A DNA stretch of 64,000 nucleotides from Papaver somniferum (Eukaryota > Streptophyta > Magnoliopsida > Ranunculales > Papaveraceae): the NCBI RefSeq assembly GCF_003573695.1, contig NC_039363.1, positions 165,804,747 to 165,868,746 of the forward strand, read 5' to 3'. Positions 1 to 9,772 of this stretch are shown one piece after another. The notes below the pieces were generated by a model, which worked only from the letters and a program-made list of their open reading frames with translations, did no database searches and had not been told where the DNA came from. Positions within the stretch are counted from its first letter, which is position 1. Each line of letters begins with the position of its first letter. A program made the translations under genes and the position numbers.

Positions 1-228
1 CCTCCACCAAAAGCCCGAATTCATATGGTAAATACTGATTTGTGCCAGTTGGTAATAACATATCTCAAGGTTCCAAGCCATGGAACTCTCTACTTGTTTC
101 AAACCTGAAGGCCTCTTGAGATTTCTTTAACCGGTTGTGCAAATTTTCAACGCCCTTGACTTGTTGGTGAACTGCTTGTTATCTAATCATAACCAAGTGA
201 TTAAACAATTTACACATTTTTCAGGCTA
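1..228. other. Unassigned flank upstream of the PR10 gene
   Basis: No intact gene is recognised here. The minus strand reads open for about 40 codons (roughly 125 down to 1, with one stop) and could be the tail of a gene or of an old retroelement outside the window, but no diagnostic motif is visible. Confidence 0.3.
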
Positions 229-339
229 ATGCACTTTAATTATTCTCACTTTACTTTGTGTTGTGTCCTTATAATCAAAAGTGCATCTTCCCAATTCTTC
301 AATCAGTTTTTAACTGTTACACTATTAATACCACTACAC

Positions 340-347
340 TATAAATA
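340..347 (+). promoter_or_regulatory. TATA box of the NCS-like gene
   Basis: TATAAATA lies 65 bases before the ATG at 412, in a C/A-rich leader. This spacing suits a plant core promoter with a short 5' UTR, and it argues that the ATG at 412, not an earlier one in the same frame at 229, is the real start. Confidence 0.6.
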
Positions 348-411
348 CCACAACAGTTTACTAGCACAGAACACACCCATCTACCAGAATATAGTACAAA
401 TTCAAGGAAAA

Positions 412-1101
412 ATGAGGTATGAGCTTATCAACGAATTCGACGTGAACGCATCAGCAGACGATGTATGGGAAGTTTATAGCTCTCCGAATCTTCCTAAACT
501 AATTGTCGATTTACTTCCAGGTATGTTTGAGAGGATAGATTATGTGGAAGGAAATGGTGGTTTAGGTACTGTTCTTCGCCTTGTATATCCTCCAGGTAAC
601 GCATGTACACGAATCTATATCCTCAATGCTCAGTTCTTACTTATTTTAGTATCAGTAATACACTTTGCAAAGTATCAATTATGTTCATCTGTATCGTCAG
701 GAACTGTTCCGCGAACTTACAAGGAGAAGTTTGTGACGATAGATAAGAGCAGACGTTTGAAAGAAGTGCAACAGATGGAAGGAGGATACTTAGACATGGG
801 AGTATCATTCTACATGGATAGTTTCGAGATCATTGAGCAAGTCGGTTGTAATTCATGCACAATCAAATCGACTACCAAATATGAAATCAACGACGATGAA
901 CTTGCTAAGAAAGTTTCCCCTCTTATCAGTGTTGATTCACTTGTTAATATGGCTAGAGGCATCTCCAAATATGTTCTTAAGAAACAGAACAGTCGTTCTA
1001 GCCATAAACATGACCCTAAGAAAAAAGTGCATGAACATGGGCATCCCAGTGCCGATGAGGACAAACATGTACATGGGCGTGACCGTTCATTCCATCGTTA
1101 A
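412..1101 (+). CDS. Norcoclaurine synthase-like PR10/Bet v 1 protein
   Basis: Two exons, 412-595 and 701-1101, with a GT-AG intron of 105 bases inside a Gly codon, give a 194-residue protein. Norcoclaurine synthase condenses dopamine with 4-hydroxyphenylacetaldehyde, the first committed step of benzylisoquinoline alkaloid synthesis. The Bet v 1 fold signatures are present: a glycine-rich loop EGNGGLGT (46-53) and the block EGGYLDMG (88-95). Aligned to the Thalictrum enzyme, the four catalytic residues are all kept: Tyr68, Glu70, Lys82 and Asp101. The intron position after the PPG motif is that of the PR10 family. Unusually, the C-terminus (about 160-194) is a His/Lys/Asp-rich tail with nine histidines. 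No N-terminal signal peptide is seen from this start. Catalytic activity is inference; the protein could also be a non-catalytic PR10 alkaloid-binding relative. Frame and splice sites look intact. Confidence 0.85.
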   Translation: MRYELINEFDVNASADDVWEVYSSPNLPKLIVDLLPGMFERIDYVEGNGGLGTVLRLVYPPGNACTRIYILNAQFLLILVSVIHFAKYQLCSSVSSGTVPRTYKEKFVTIDKSRRLKEVQQMEGGYLDMGVSFYMDSFEIIEQVGCNSCTIKSTTKYEINDDELAKKVSPLISVDSLVNMARGISKYVLKKQNSRSSHKHDPKKKVHEHGHPSADEDKHVHGRDRSFHR

Positions 1102-1256
1102 AACGATTTTATCATTCGTATATCAGGTGATTTGAACCTGCAGCATGAGGGCATTATGGCTCCAATCTAAACCTTTGATTATTGCAAGGTTATATATGTT
1201 GTGCATACACACACTATCTGCGCTTGTATTGTATTATGTATGTATGAAGTAATAAT

Positions 1257-1269
1257 AATAAATAATAAA
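1257..1269 (+). terminator. Candidate polyadenylation signals of the NCS-like gene
   Basis: Two overlapping AATAAA hexamers about 160 bases after the stop codon, followed by a T-rich tract near 1283-1300. This is a normal arrangement for a plant 3' end. Confidence 0.45.
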
Positions 1270-1327
1270 ATGAATGAATGTCAGTTTGTTTTATTTCATT
1301 TTGATAATAAATAAAAATTCTTCCACT

Positions 1328-1376
1328 GGTATTTATCGTGGCATTTTTAGGAGCGATCCCGGAAGAATTAGGGGCA
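1328..1376. repeat. MULE left terminal inverted repeat with target duplication
   Basis: The target duplication occupies 1328-1336 and the terminal repeat starts at 1337. Its core (1341-1357, GGCATTTTTAGGAGCGA) is identical to the reverse complement of 9793-9809. It then continues with a few substitutions to about 1376. Confidence 0.88.
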
Positions 1377-1439
1377 ATTTTTTTATTCCCAATCCATACA
1401 CAACGTTAAAGGATGTCCAAAAATGCGGAGAATACGTTA

Positions 1440-1905
1440 ATGCCCTTACATAATCGGAAGCTATTTTGTGCCGGATTAGTATAACGAAATCGGAAGCTTA
1501 TTAACGAGATTATACTACCGATTAAGTTCGTTTTTGTGCCAAACTCGTATCTGGCTTCTATAACAATCGGGAAGAACAAGAACCTCAAGAGACTAATGAT
1601 TGTTTAAGTATAGAAATAAGAAATCTTTAGAATTTGCAGTGGTGAAGTTTGGGGCTCCTATATAATCGAAAGTCGTATTAACTACCGATTATGCTACTTC
1701 CCAAATTCGAAAAAAATTGAGATTTCTGCAAAAACCAAATTTGGGGCAACTGTATAGTCGGAAGCCATATTAACTACCGATTATTATTGTTCTCAAATTC
1801 AAAAAAAAAAATGAGATTTCTCCAAAAACAAAATTTGGGGCAAATATATAATCGGAAGCTAAAACACCTTATTCGGCTACCGATTATACAGTTGCCCAAA
1901 CAAAA
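1440..1905. repeat. CCGATTATA palindrome modules, left subterminal cluster
   Basis: About four successive modules of 90-110 bases. Each has an arm like TATAATCGGAAGC, a 15-25 base spacer, and the partner arm TACCGATTATA, followed by a conserved TTTGGGGCAA tract. The arms could pair as short hairpins. The same modules recur outside this cluster within the MULE. Confidence 0.75.
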
Positions 1906-2015
1906 TAGAGCCGTTGGAACTCTAAACTCTATATAAGGATTGTATCCTTTTACCCTCTATGGAACACAAATACCTTTAAATTCTCTCCAACATCAAAGAA
2001 ATCATCTTCAACATA

Positions 2016-2451
2016 ATGGCCCAACCATTCATTAATCCTACGGAGTTCACGATTGAAGAAGATTTATCTTTATGTAGGCGCTATGTTCAATTCTATCCGA
2101 GACGAGGCGAGGAACGTAAGCAAGGAGGCATAATGAGTATGAGTTATTTGGGGAGAATTTCACGAAAAATTCTGCGCCGACACCGTTAACCCAAACAACC
2201 GCCACTCCGCCGATATTTTCTGCCGAATTGGTTCAATAAACGGACAAGTTGAAGAATTCGTCCATTTAACTTATCTTGTGAATCAATATCGACTGAGGGG
2301 TGAAACCAATGATGAGATTATAGAACGATCTCTCGGGGAATGACGGAGATGGAAAAGATCAAGCTTCTGTTATGAAGCTCATTTTAGAATCCTTAGGACG
2401 ATGGAAAGATTTAATCCGTTTAGGACTCGTCCAACACGTCCAAGGCGGTAA
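2016..2451 (+). pseudogene. SANT/Myb-like gene A carried by the MULE (broken)
   Basis: From ATG 2016 the product begins MAQPFINPTEF and has an acidic-aromatic start (EEDLSLCRRYVQF, 15-27) like the SANT/Myb domain of plant proteins labelled 'glutathione S-transferase T3-like', which are related to ORF1 of PIF/Harbinger transposons. A frameshift near 2140-2150 moves the rest to another frame, which reads WGEFHEKFCA, then a second helix region with HSADIFCRI, then YRLRGETNDEII. A TGA at 2341-2343 precedes a last block (FCYEAHFRILRTM) that matches the family's C-terminal Trp/aromatic motif. A TATA-like TATATAAGG lies at about 1930. This is a degraded paralogue of the gene at 3006. Function in the MULE is unknown; DNA binding is inferred from the family. 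Confidence 0.65.
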
Positions 2452-2549
2452 TCACAATACGTTGTAATAAAATTGTGGAAGTTCAATGAGAAGTTATGAT
2501 TGTAAAATTATTATGATGTGTAGGTGATATCGCTATGAATTTCAAATTA

Positions 2550-2790
2550 TTTATATCAATCGGAAGTTTTAATTCTTTATCTACCTACCGATTATATTCC
2601 AACGGCTATTTCTTTCACAAGAAATTAGTCGTGCCTAGAAAACCACACACAATCGGTTATACTACTCTAATGAGACTGAGAACTCTGTTGACAAAACAGC
2701 CTATAATCGGTAGTATATAACTACCAATATCTACCGATTATACATAATCTGTCGCTTTGGTTCAACCATTTCCTACCGATTGTATGTAAT
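2550..2790. repeat. CCGATTATA palindrome modules, second cluster
   Basis: Arms near 2558 (CAATCGGAAG) and 2583 (TACCGATTATA), near 2702 (TATAATCGGTAG) and 2736 (TACCGATTATA), plus single arms near 2649 and 2773. They fill the gap between the two SANT-like genes. Confidence 0.7.
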
Positions 2791-3005
2791 AATTGTACGT
2801 AATTTAAGTACAGTTTTGTAAAAGTACGCATCAACGACCATATTTTCAAAAAAAAAAAAAAAGACGTTGGGACTCTCATCTATATAAGGAGGGTAAACTC
2901 TTCTTATTTATGCATCAAACAACACATATATAGCATCGTGTATTCTACAAATAGATTTTTCATCGTCTACTCTTGTGAATTCATTCTATATCTCAACTTA
3001 CAAGC

Positions 3006-3469
3006 ATGGCAACGTTTGATGCAGCTGAAGATTTGGTCATTGTGAAAACATGGTATCATGAAAGAAGACGTGAAGATGTCATAGCAGGAAGGTTAACACC
3101 CGAAGTCTTTTGGGTGAGGATATATAGCCAATTTGTGCGAGAGTATGGAAATCCAAAGCAAAGATCACTCCAACAAGTTCATGATCATTTCCGAGTTGTC
3201 CAAAAAGGGGTAAATGATTACATAACAATACAAAAGAGGATGTTTAATACTAGCCACTTAAGCTTGTGGATCCAACAATTTGTAAGTATTTGCATACTTC
3301 TTTTAAATAACACCGGGTGTCTAATCTTTCTTACTAAAACGAAGTTGACATTATTTTGTGTTTGTTTATGTAGGAGACACTCCCTAAAAGACAGTACTTA
3401 GTGGAAAGGGGTGAAGAATTCACTTATGGATGGAGTTATGAATTCCTGAAGTCCGTGGCAACAGTATAA
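3006..3469 (+). CDS. SANT/Myb-like gene B carried by the MULE
   Basis: Two exons, 3006-3281 and 3374-3469, joined by a GTAAGT...TGTAG intron in phase 0, encode 123 residues with no internal stop. It starts MATFDAAEDLVIVKTWYHER; the run EDLVIVKTW, FWVRIYSQFVREYG and QQVHDHFRVVQKGVNDYI correspond to the three helices of the SANT/Myb-like domain in the plant 'GST T3-like' group. The C-terminus (FTYGWSYEFLK) matches that family's closing Trp-containing motif. It is clearly paralogous to gene A at 2016-2451. A TATATAAGG box lies at 2880-2888. The family is inferred to bind DNA and has relatives serving as accessory proteins of PIF/Harbinger transposons. Why a MULE should carry one is not known to me. 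Confidence 0.65.
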
Positions 3470-3484
3470 AGATTGATTGATTGT

Positions 3485-3860
3485 TACAATCGGATGTTAT
3501 TAAGTTATGTTGTCTACCGATTATATGAAATCAGAACTATATGTAATATGTTGTCTTCCGATTCTGGAAAAAATTTCAATTTTTTTTCAGAGTTTGGTGA
3601 CAATCGTAAGTTTATGTAATATGTTGTCTACCGATTCTGGGAAAAAATTTCAGTTTTTTTGTCAGAGTTTGGTGCCAATCGGATGTTTCTGTAATATGTT
3701 ATCTACCGATTCTGGGGAGAAATTTCAGATATTTTGTCAGAATTACAATCGGAAGCTAAATTATAAAAGTTAATAACCGATTATAACATTGATTGTGTCT
3801 GTTTATAAAAGCTTGTACAATCGGTTGATATATTACTAATATAACTACCGATTATAGCTT
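3485..3860. repeat. CCGATTATA palindrome modules, third cluster
   Basis: Five modules in 375 bases just after SANT gene B. Three in the middle (about 3540-3730) form a near-tandem series with a unit of about 75 bases containing TACCGATTCTGG and TTTTTGTCAGAGTTTGG. The last two return to ATTATA arms (3776, 3845). Confidence 0.7.
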
Positions 3861-3917
3861 AATACTTCACAGTATTTTCCAAAAAACTCCAAGAAATACA
3901 TCTTTCAAAAGTAATGA

Positions 3918-4769
3918 TCATTCATCTTCATCATCCGAGGGAACCAATTCGATTACGCCTTCCGGAAAGTTGTCTTTCATGACGTGATCCCAATCCAACA
4001 TGTTGGTCTCATATTGTTTTAACCAATCCTTACAATGATTCGTTGGGAAGTGCTCCGTCCAATCACCCACCGGAGGTAATGGGAAATCTTTCTTTACTCT
4101 TAAACCGATAAAATGCATCTCATTCACAAATTCCATAACACTTCTATCTTTAACCGATTCATCGCAAACCGTCCTTGTATGTGCAAACGTAAAAGAATGT
4201 CCATACATAGGGGGAACAAAGAAATGTACCACGCAATTCAAAACATCCGCTAAGAGATATCCACATTTAGGCATTGTCATCCAATACTTGGATCCGATTG
4301 TCTTCAATCCCTTTCGGCACTTTACACGCGCAACTAAGTCTTTGAATTGTAGTTCTTTGGTGTGTCTATCTCCTTCATTCATCGTCCTAATATAGAAATC
4401 CTTGTCCTGTATTAGTTGTACCGCCATCTTAGTTCTTAAATATTTCCATTAGGTGACATCTTCGTTCACCGCCTCTCCAAAGTAAACAATTTGTTCTGTA
4501 GCAACATGAAACCCACAATTGCCATCCCCATCAACCTCGTCGGTGGACAAAACAAATGGAACAATGAGTGGAGGGAGTTGTTTCATATACTCTTCTATAA
4601 TCATATACCTTGATCGTGTTGGTCTTCCATTAAAATCCCTAGGACAACGAAGAGTACCATACTTCTCTCTTATAGTCACCATTTCCGTTGACTGTGTTTG
4701 TTGCGAGTCGCTCATTTGATCAATAACTACGGAGCTAGTTTGGGTCTCCACCAACACAACTTCTTCCAC
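3918..4769 (-). pseudogene. OTU-type cysteine protease region of the MULE gene
   Basis: Minus-strand frame from 4769 to 3918. The N-terminal part has the OTU nucleophile motif DGDGNCGF (Asp and Cys preserved) after a block ending PPLIVPFVLS. The C-terminal part has the His-containing motif MHFIGLRV followed by PLPPVGDW, the usual ending of OTU domains in plant MULE proteins, and an acidic tail PSDDEDE. A single in-frame TAA at 4449-4451 separates the two halves; eight codons later an ATG at 4427 reopens the same frame. It lies immediately downstream of the transposase frame, so it was probably the C-terminal domain of one transposase-OTU polypeptide, as in OTU-carrying MULEs. OTU enzymes cleave ubiquitin-like conjugates; the role in transposition is unknown. 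The stop makes this copy presumably inactive. Confidence 0.75.
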
Positions 4770-4817
4770 CGCCTCGGCTTAACTTACTTGATAAGGCTCA
4801 GTAGAGATTTTTTGGCC

Positions 4818-7800
4818 TCACTTGTGGGCGGTCGGTCCACTTTGATCTTTTCTTGGACGACCTCTTTTCTTTGGTACCGACTCATCTTCAAATTCGGCTT
4901 CCGAACGCTCGTGCCTGCATAATATTCTTTTATTAGACAAATACTCCTTAAATTCTTTTCTTTCAATGGTCCTCGACACTTCGGCGTTTGGCCTACCCGC
5001 ACCCTTTTGCTTGATAGGTTCATCAATCTCCCTTAAACGAGGGTGAAAAGATTGATCCAAATCATGCATAAATATTTGCTTCTTGGTGCCATTTGATGTA
5101 GCATAACGCTCGGCTATTCTTGCACACAATTCCGACTCCATGAACGACAGACCATCAACTACGGGGGTGCTTGGAGTGAAAGTTAATTGCTTCAAAAATG
5201 GATGAATATCATTGTTGTCAATCACATCGACGTACCTACCCATTTTATGATGACATGGGAGACCAATACCTATCATATCCTTGCAAACACAAACCGTATT
5301 CTCGTCATCGTAAGCTTTATAAAACTTCAATTGTTCCATCATGTGATTTATTGCCCATTTTGAAACTTTATGAATAATGCCCCTTAGAAGCAACCTTTCC
5401 CTTATATGCTCCGTAGGGAATTTATGTACACTAAATTGCATAGAATCCTTAATCTTTACGAGATCACGATTGGTGAATTCATGGATTGCTTCTTGGATCG
5501 ACGCAACTCCATTTTGACTACCTAGAAGTATTTTCTTTAATCGTCCATGAGACCCCTCTGTAATGCTTGTCACCTCGTTCTTGAAGTTAGGATATTCATA
5601 TGTCCATGCATACACAAACCTCTCCTTAATCGGTAACCATTGTGTTTTACAATACTCAACCGATTTTGGGTAGTCCTTTCCATATTCATCCTCAAATTTC
5701 TTCAAGTTACGTTCGTAAATTTCCTCGGTCATTGACCAAACGATCTTGTCCCATGCTTCCATGAACGCTCTCCAAATCATTCCATCCTCCTTCCATTTTT
5801 CATCAAATAACCTCTTATCTTCCTCTCGTTCTTCCACGGTTAATTTACTAATGCGATCATCCTCTTCCTTAGACCTCTTGGTACCCTTCCTTGGTTTTTT
5901 AGCTCGGAAATGGAGATGGCAATTGTGTTTGAGGTTGCATTGAATGTGCCACGTACATTGCAAGTTTCGAGATTCAGGAAACACTACCACTATTGCATGC
6001 ATTAAGGATTGATCGTTATCCGTTACAATAACCCTTGGAAAATCATCGCCATTATAAATGGACCTCAACGTCTCCAACATCCAAATGAAACTCACGTTGT
6101 TCTCATGATCCATTAAACCCCATGCAATCGTAAACGTGTTTTTGTCCGAAGTGTGACAAGCAATGTTCAACAACGGCATGCTATATTTGTTTGTCTTGTA
6201 AGTGGCATATATCAACAAAATTTGATGAAAACACTGAGCCAATTTTATCATTTCGGGATGTGCCAAGAATATACGTACCACTTTACCATCCTTTTCCTCC
6301 GTTCTCAACGTGTAGTCATGTAACTCAGCTAACCACTGCGATTGTTGCATGACCATTCTACCATCCCATTCCGTCATTTTGATCGTAGCTAGGGCCGACT
6401 TAATTGTAGACAAAGAAGACAAGTTGTCGGGGTCGTCCGCCTTAATTTTACTTAAGATCGCACTCGCCTTTTGGATCCGCATAGACCTCACTGTCTCCAT
6501 TTCATGTGGTTTTAACTTAGCAACCATTACATGTCCAATAAGAGTATCCTGATCATCATGGTTGTGACAACCATTAGCAACTTTAGACATTTTACACTCT
6601 TTACTTTCCCTACCACCGGGCTTATAGAAGACAATCTTAAATGGGCATCCAATCTTCTTTGTATGGGTTCGGTATTTCTTTCTCGTCGTCTTCCTTATGT
6701 ACTTACTATTCTTTCCCTCGTGACTCTTCGATCTTCACCCCACATCGCTCACATATCATTTCAAACTGAATCTTCTTAACGCAAGGGTTATGAACTACCA
6801 CGCACATATTCTCTTTTGCCTTGTTCATAAGCCATACCTTGGCCTCCTTCTTAATTCCAAATATATAAATGCGCATATAACAAAACAACATAAATAAGCA
6901 TAACCATCTAACATACATGATTGGAAAAAGAAAAGATAATTCATGAACATACCAAATCGTTTGCATAGTGTAGGGAAGTATCAGGCCTCAAATAATAATC
7001 GTCATCAACATCTACAACAGCCTACGCACCATAACAACAAGTTATGCGTTAGTAATCGGAAGGAAATTTTGAGAATAAATAACCGAATTAATCGGGAATC
7101 AATTAGAACACAAGGCAACCGATTACAAGTTAATCGGAAGTCCGGTACGACCATAGTCTACCGATTAACGAAATACACAATTCTTCTGTATAAAAAACTT
7201 CAATAATCAGAGGAATTATTAATTCAAAAACCAGCCGATTATTAAATAACAAGATTTAGGAATATTTCATTTTTTGGAGAAACTCGTATTTGGGGCGACG
7301 TTATATAATCGGATGTTTATTTATGTATACAACTTCCAATTGTGAGAAATTGAAGCTTTCAATTTGGGGATTTTTTCCATATTCGGCATATTATTACATC
7401 AACAGATATATGATTGCCGATAATCGGTAGATATGGTACTAAATTAACTACCGAATATATGTCGTTCATGGCATTCAATGCATGCAGAAATTGAATTTTC
7501 ACGTTCAAAAACACACACAAATGCACATAACATGGATAACTTGGGTATTAGAGTTTGATAACAACATACCTGTACGTTTGATGCATCGTTAGCTTCGATC
7601 TCGGGTGATTCTCCATATTCTTCCATGAAAGCATCGTCTAGGGTTTCATCTCCATTAAAGTTTGGATCATTCAACATACACCCCAAATCGTCATCTTTAA
7701 ACGGTAGTGAACCTTGAACTTCAACAACTCCACGTTCTTCTTTGTACCCATCCATGTTTATGGAAGTTGGCGACATATACCCCTTCTTCTTCTTTTTTAT

Positions 7801-7818
7801 TCTTCTTCTCTCACTCAA
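4818..7818 (-). pseudogene. MULE transposase (FAR1-like zinc finger, DDE core, SWIM finger)
   Basis: Minus strand, at least three exons. Exon 1 is 7818-7570 (donor CAG/GTATG) and exon 2 is 7011-6953 (donor TTG/GTATG). The following exon starts near 6870 with EAKVWLMNKAKENM and runs to 4818. The FAR1-type N-terminal finger is recognisable (CERCG, later KKIGCPFKIVFYKPGG, then GCHNHD) but is split by a frameshift near 6735. From ATG 6590, 590 residues remain open: the MULE DDE domain with second Asp in VTDND (191) and CTWHIQCNLKHNC (212-224), then a SWIM-like finger CVCKDMIGIGLPCHH, then a basic tail with an AT-hook-like KKRGRPRK. Residue 128, which should be the first catalytic Asp before ATYKTNKY, is Tyr (codon TAT at 6209-6207). 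Together with the frameshift this makes the copy non-functional. Confidence 0.88.
7020..7440. repeat. Palindrome arms in the transposase first intron
   Basis: The intron between exons 1 and 2 of the transposase gene holds further CCGATTA arms (near 7117, 7134, 7161, 7307), looser than those elsewhere. No coding signal is seen. Confidence 0.5.
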
Positions 7819-7904
7819 TCGGAAGATATCTCACAATGACCCAAAAACAATTTCCAAACACTAATATATAGACCCCAGACTACCGATTACAGGAGTTTGC
7901 TTCT

Positions 7905-9610
7905 GATTATTTGTTTAATCGGAAGGTATATAAGTTGTATACTCTACCGATTATAGCATATTTCAAAATTCACTCTACCTATAATGGGTAGGTTATGGAA
8001 CCAAGTTGACGTCCGATTATGGATACATCCAAATAACGAACCACATGGTTATGCCTGGCTCTGTACCCTCTAAACCTATGGATTTTGGCAAAGGTTGGAT
8101 TTGGGTCTTAATATAATCGGATGGTAAGAAGTAATATACTCTACCGATTATGTTAGATTTCAAAATTCATTACATGAAGGATTTTAGAAAAAACTCATTT
8201 TGGGACAACTTATAATCGGTAGGTTATGGAACCTATTTGCCTTACGATTATGGCTACATCCAAATCAGGAACCACATGGTTATGACTGACTCTGAACACT
8301 CAAAACCTATGGAATTTTGCAAGGGTTCGATCTGGGGATCCTCACAATCGGTAGGTTGTTAAGTTGTATACCCTACCGATTATAGTAGATTTCGAAATTC
8401 ATTACATTAAGGATTTTAGAAAAAACTCATTTTGGGGCAACTTATAATCGGATGGTTTGGTAATATATTTAAATCCCGATTAACGCTTCATCCAAAACAC
8501 GAACAAGTGGATATAGCTGGCTGTGTACACTCAAAACCTATGAAATATGGCAAAGGTTGGATCTGGGGCTCGCTATAATCGGTAGGTTATTTAGTTGTAT
8601 ACCTTACCGATTATAGCAGATTTCAAAATTCATTACGTGAAGGATTTTAGAAAAAAAACTCATTTTGGGGCAACTTATAATCGGTAAGTTTTGTAACCTA
8701 TTTAGATTCTGATTATTAGGGGTGTTCATGGTCGGTTTTGGTTCGGTTTCTAGCCAAACCAAAACCGAAACCAATACTATTGGTTTCTAAAAATCTAAAC
8801 CAAACCAATCCATTAACCATTGGTTCAGTTTCCAAATGGTTCCAGTTGGTTTCGGCTTGTCCCAGTGGTTTTTGGTTAACCAATAATTATGTAAAACCAA
8901 AAAAACAAAAACACAAATTTACAGATATAAAAATCATAATTGTCGATAGTACTGGTTTACACAAATTTACAGACAAAAAAAAAATAAAAAAAAAATATCA
9001 AGAATAGTTAAAGCTTACTCTAATTCTAGAGATCAAAAGAAGATATATAATATATCTTAATTTAGTTATTGACAAATAAAAAAAATGGAAGACGGGAAGA
9101 AAAAAGTCGAGTAGCAGCGGCTGTAGTTGGCGGTGGAGAAGGGAGGCGACTTAGAGAAGGAGAAAGAGGGAGAGTATCATAATGAAATATTAGATTTAGG
9201 GTTTCTATTTATCCTCTAAATCAATGAGTAGAATCTAATACTTGTAAATCAACGGTAGAAATTAAGTTTAAAAATTAATCGGTTTTCCAATGGTTTTTGG
9301 TTCGGTTTTAGAGGTCAAACCAAACCAAAACCAACACTATCGGTTTTTCACTTTCTACACCGTAACCAATCCATTAGGAAATGGTTCGGTTTGGTTTCTT
9401 TCTAATTGGTCTGGTTTGGTCCGGTTCCAGCGGAAAACCAAAACCATGTTCAGCCCTACCGATTATGGCTACCCACAGCTCAAGCCAAGTGGTTATGGTT
9501 GGCTCTGCACCCCTCATAACCTATGGAATTTGGCCAAGGTTGAATATGGGGCACCTTATAATCGATAGTCATACAAGTTGGATAAGCTATCGATTATACA
9601 AGGGATTATT
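7905..9610. repeat. 231-bp tandem array, interrupted by a hAT element
   Basis: Anchor phrases recur at a fixed spacing: GGTTATG...CTGGCTCTG near 8046, 8277, 8508 and 9490, and the palindrome pair near 8113, 8344, 8577 and 9556. The period is 231. The last interval is 982, which equals one period plus the 742-bp hAT element and its 8-bp duplication. About four full units and a shorter first one are present. Each unit contains two CCGATTATA palindromes. The array lies upstream of the transposase gene, so it may hold its promoter. Confidence 0.85.
8717..9458. mobile_element. Non-autonomous hAT-type element nested in the MULE
   Basis: The ends are TAGGGGTGTTCATGG and its near inverse CCATGTTCAGCCCTA. 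They are flanked by an 8-bp duplication with one mismatch (CTGATTAT at 8709-8716, CCGATTAT at 9459-9466), as expected for hAT elements. Subterminal regions are packed with GGTTTTGGTT/AACCAAAACC motifs on both strands. The 742-bp interior has no transposase coding capacity. It inserted into the fourth unit of the 231-bp array. Confidence 0.82.
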
Positions 9611-9772
9611 AGCCGAAGTATCTGCACGATAATCGGGAGGTAGTGTTTCAATTTAACCTACCGATTATGGTGTAGGCTACCGATTATGTAGGGGCATATT
9701 TGCCATTTCAAAAAATCGAAGATAAGGGGTAGCTTAGATTTACGTTTGGGTGACCATTTTTGTCTTTTAGTG

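Noticed and set aside
229..411. Longer N-terminal extension of the NCS-like protein in the same frame
   Set aside because: The TATA box at 340-347 lies inside it and the translated extension has no family similarity; ATG 412 starts the conserved domain.
596..700. Hydrophobic in-frame insert (YILNAQFLLILVSVI) as a membrane segment of the NCS-like protein
   Set aside because: It is bounded by GT and AG, and removing it restores PPG-TVPRTYKEKF as in PR10 proteins, so it is an intron.
1440..3860. CRISPR-like array from regularly repeated CCGATTATA motifs
   Set aside because: Spacing is irregular, repeats are palindromic pairs of about 10 bases, and the DNA is plant nuclear; they belong to the MULE.
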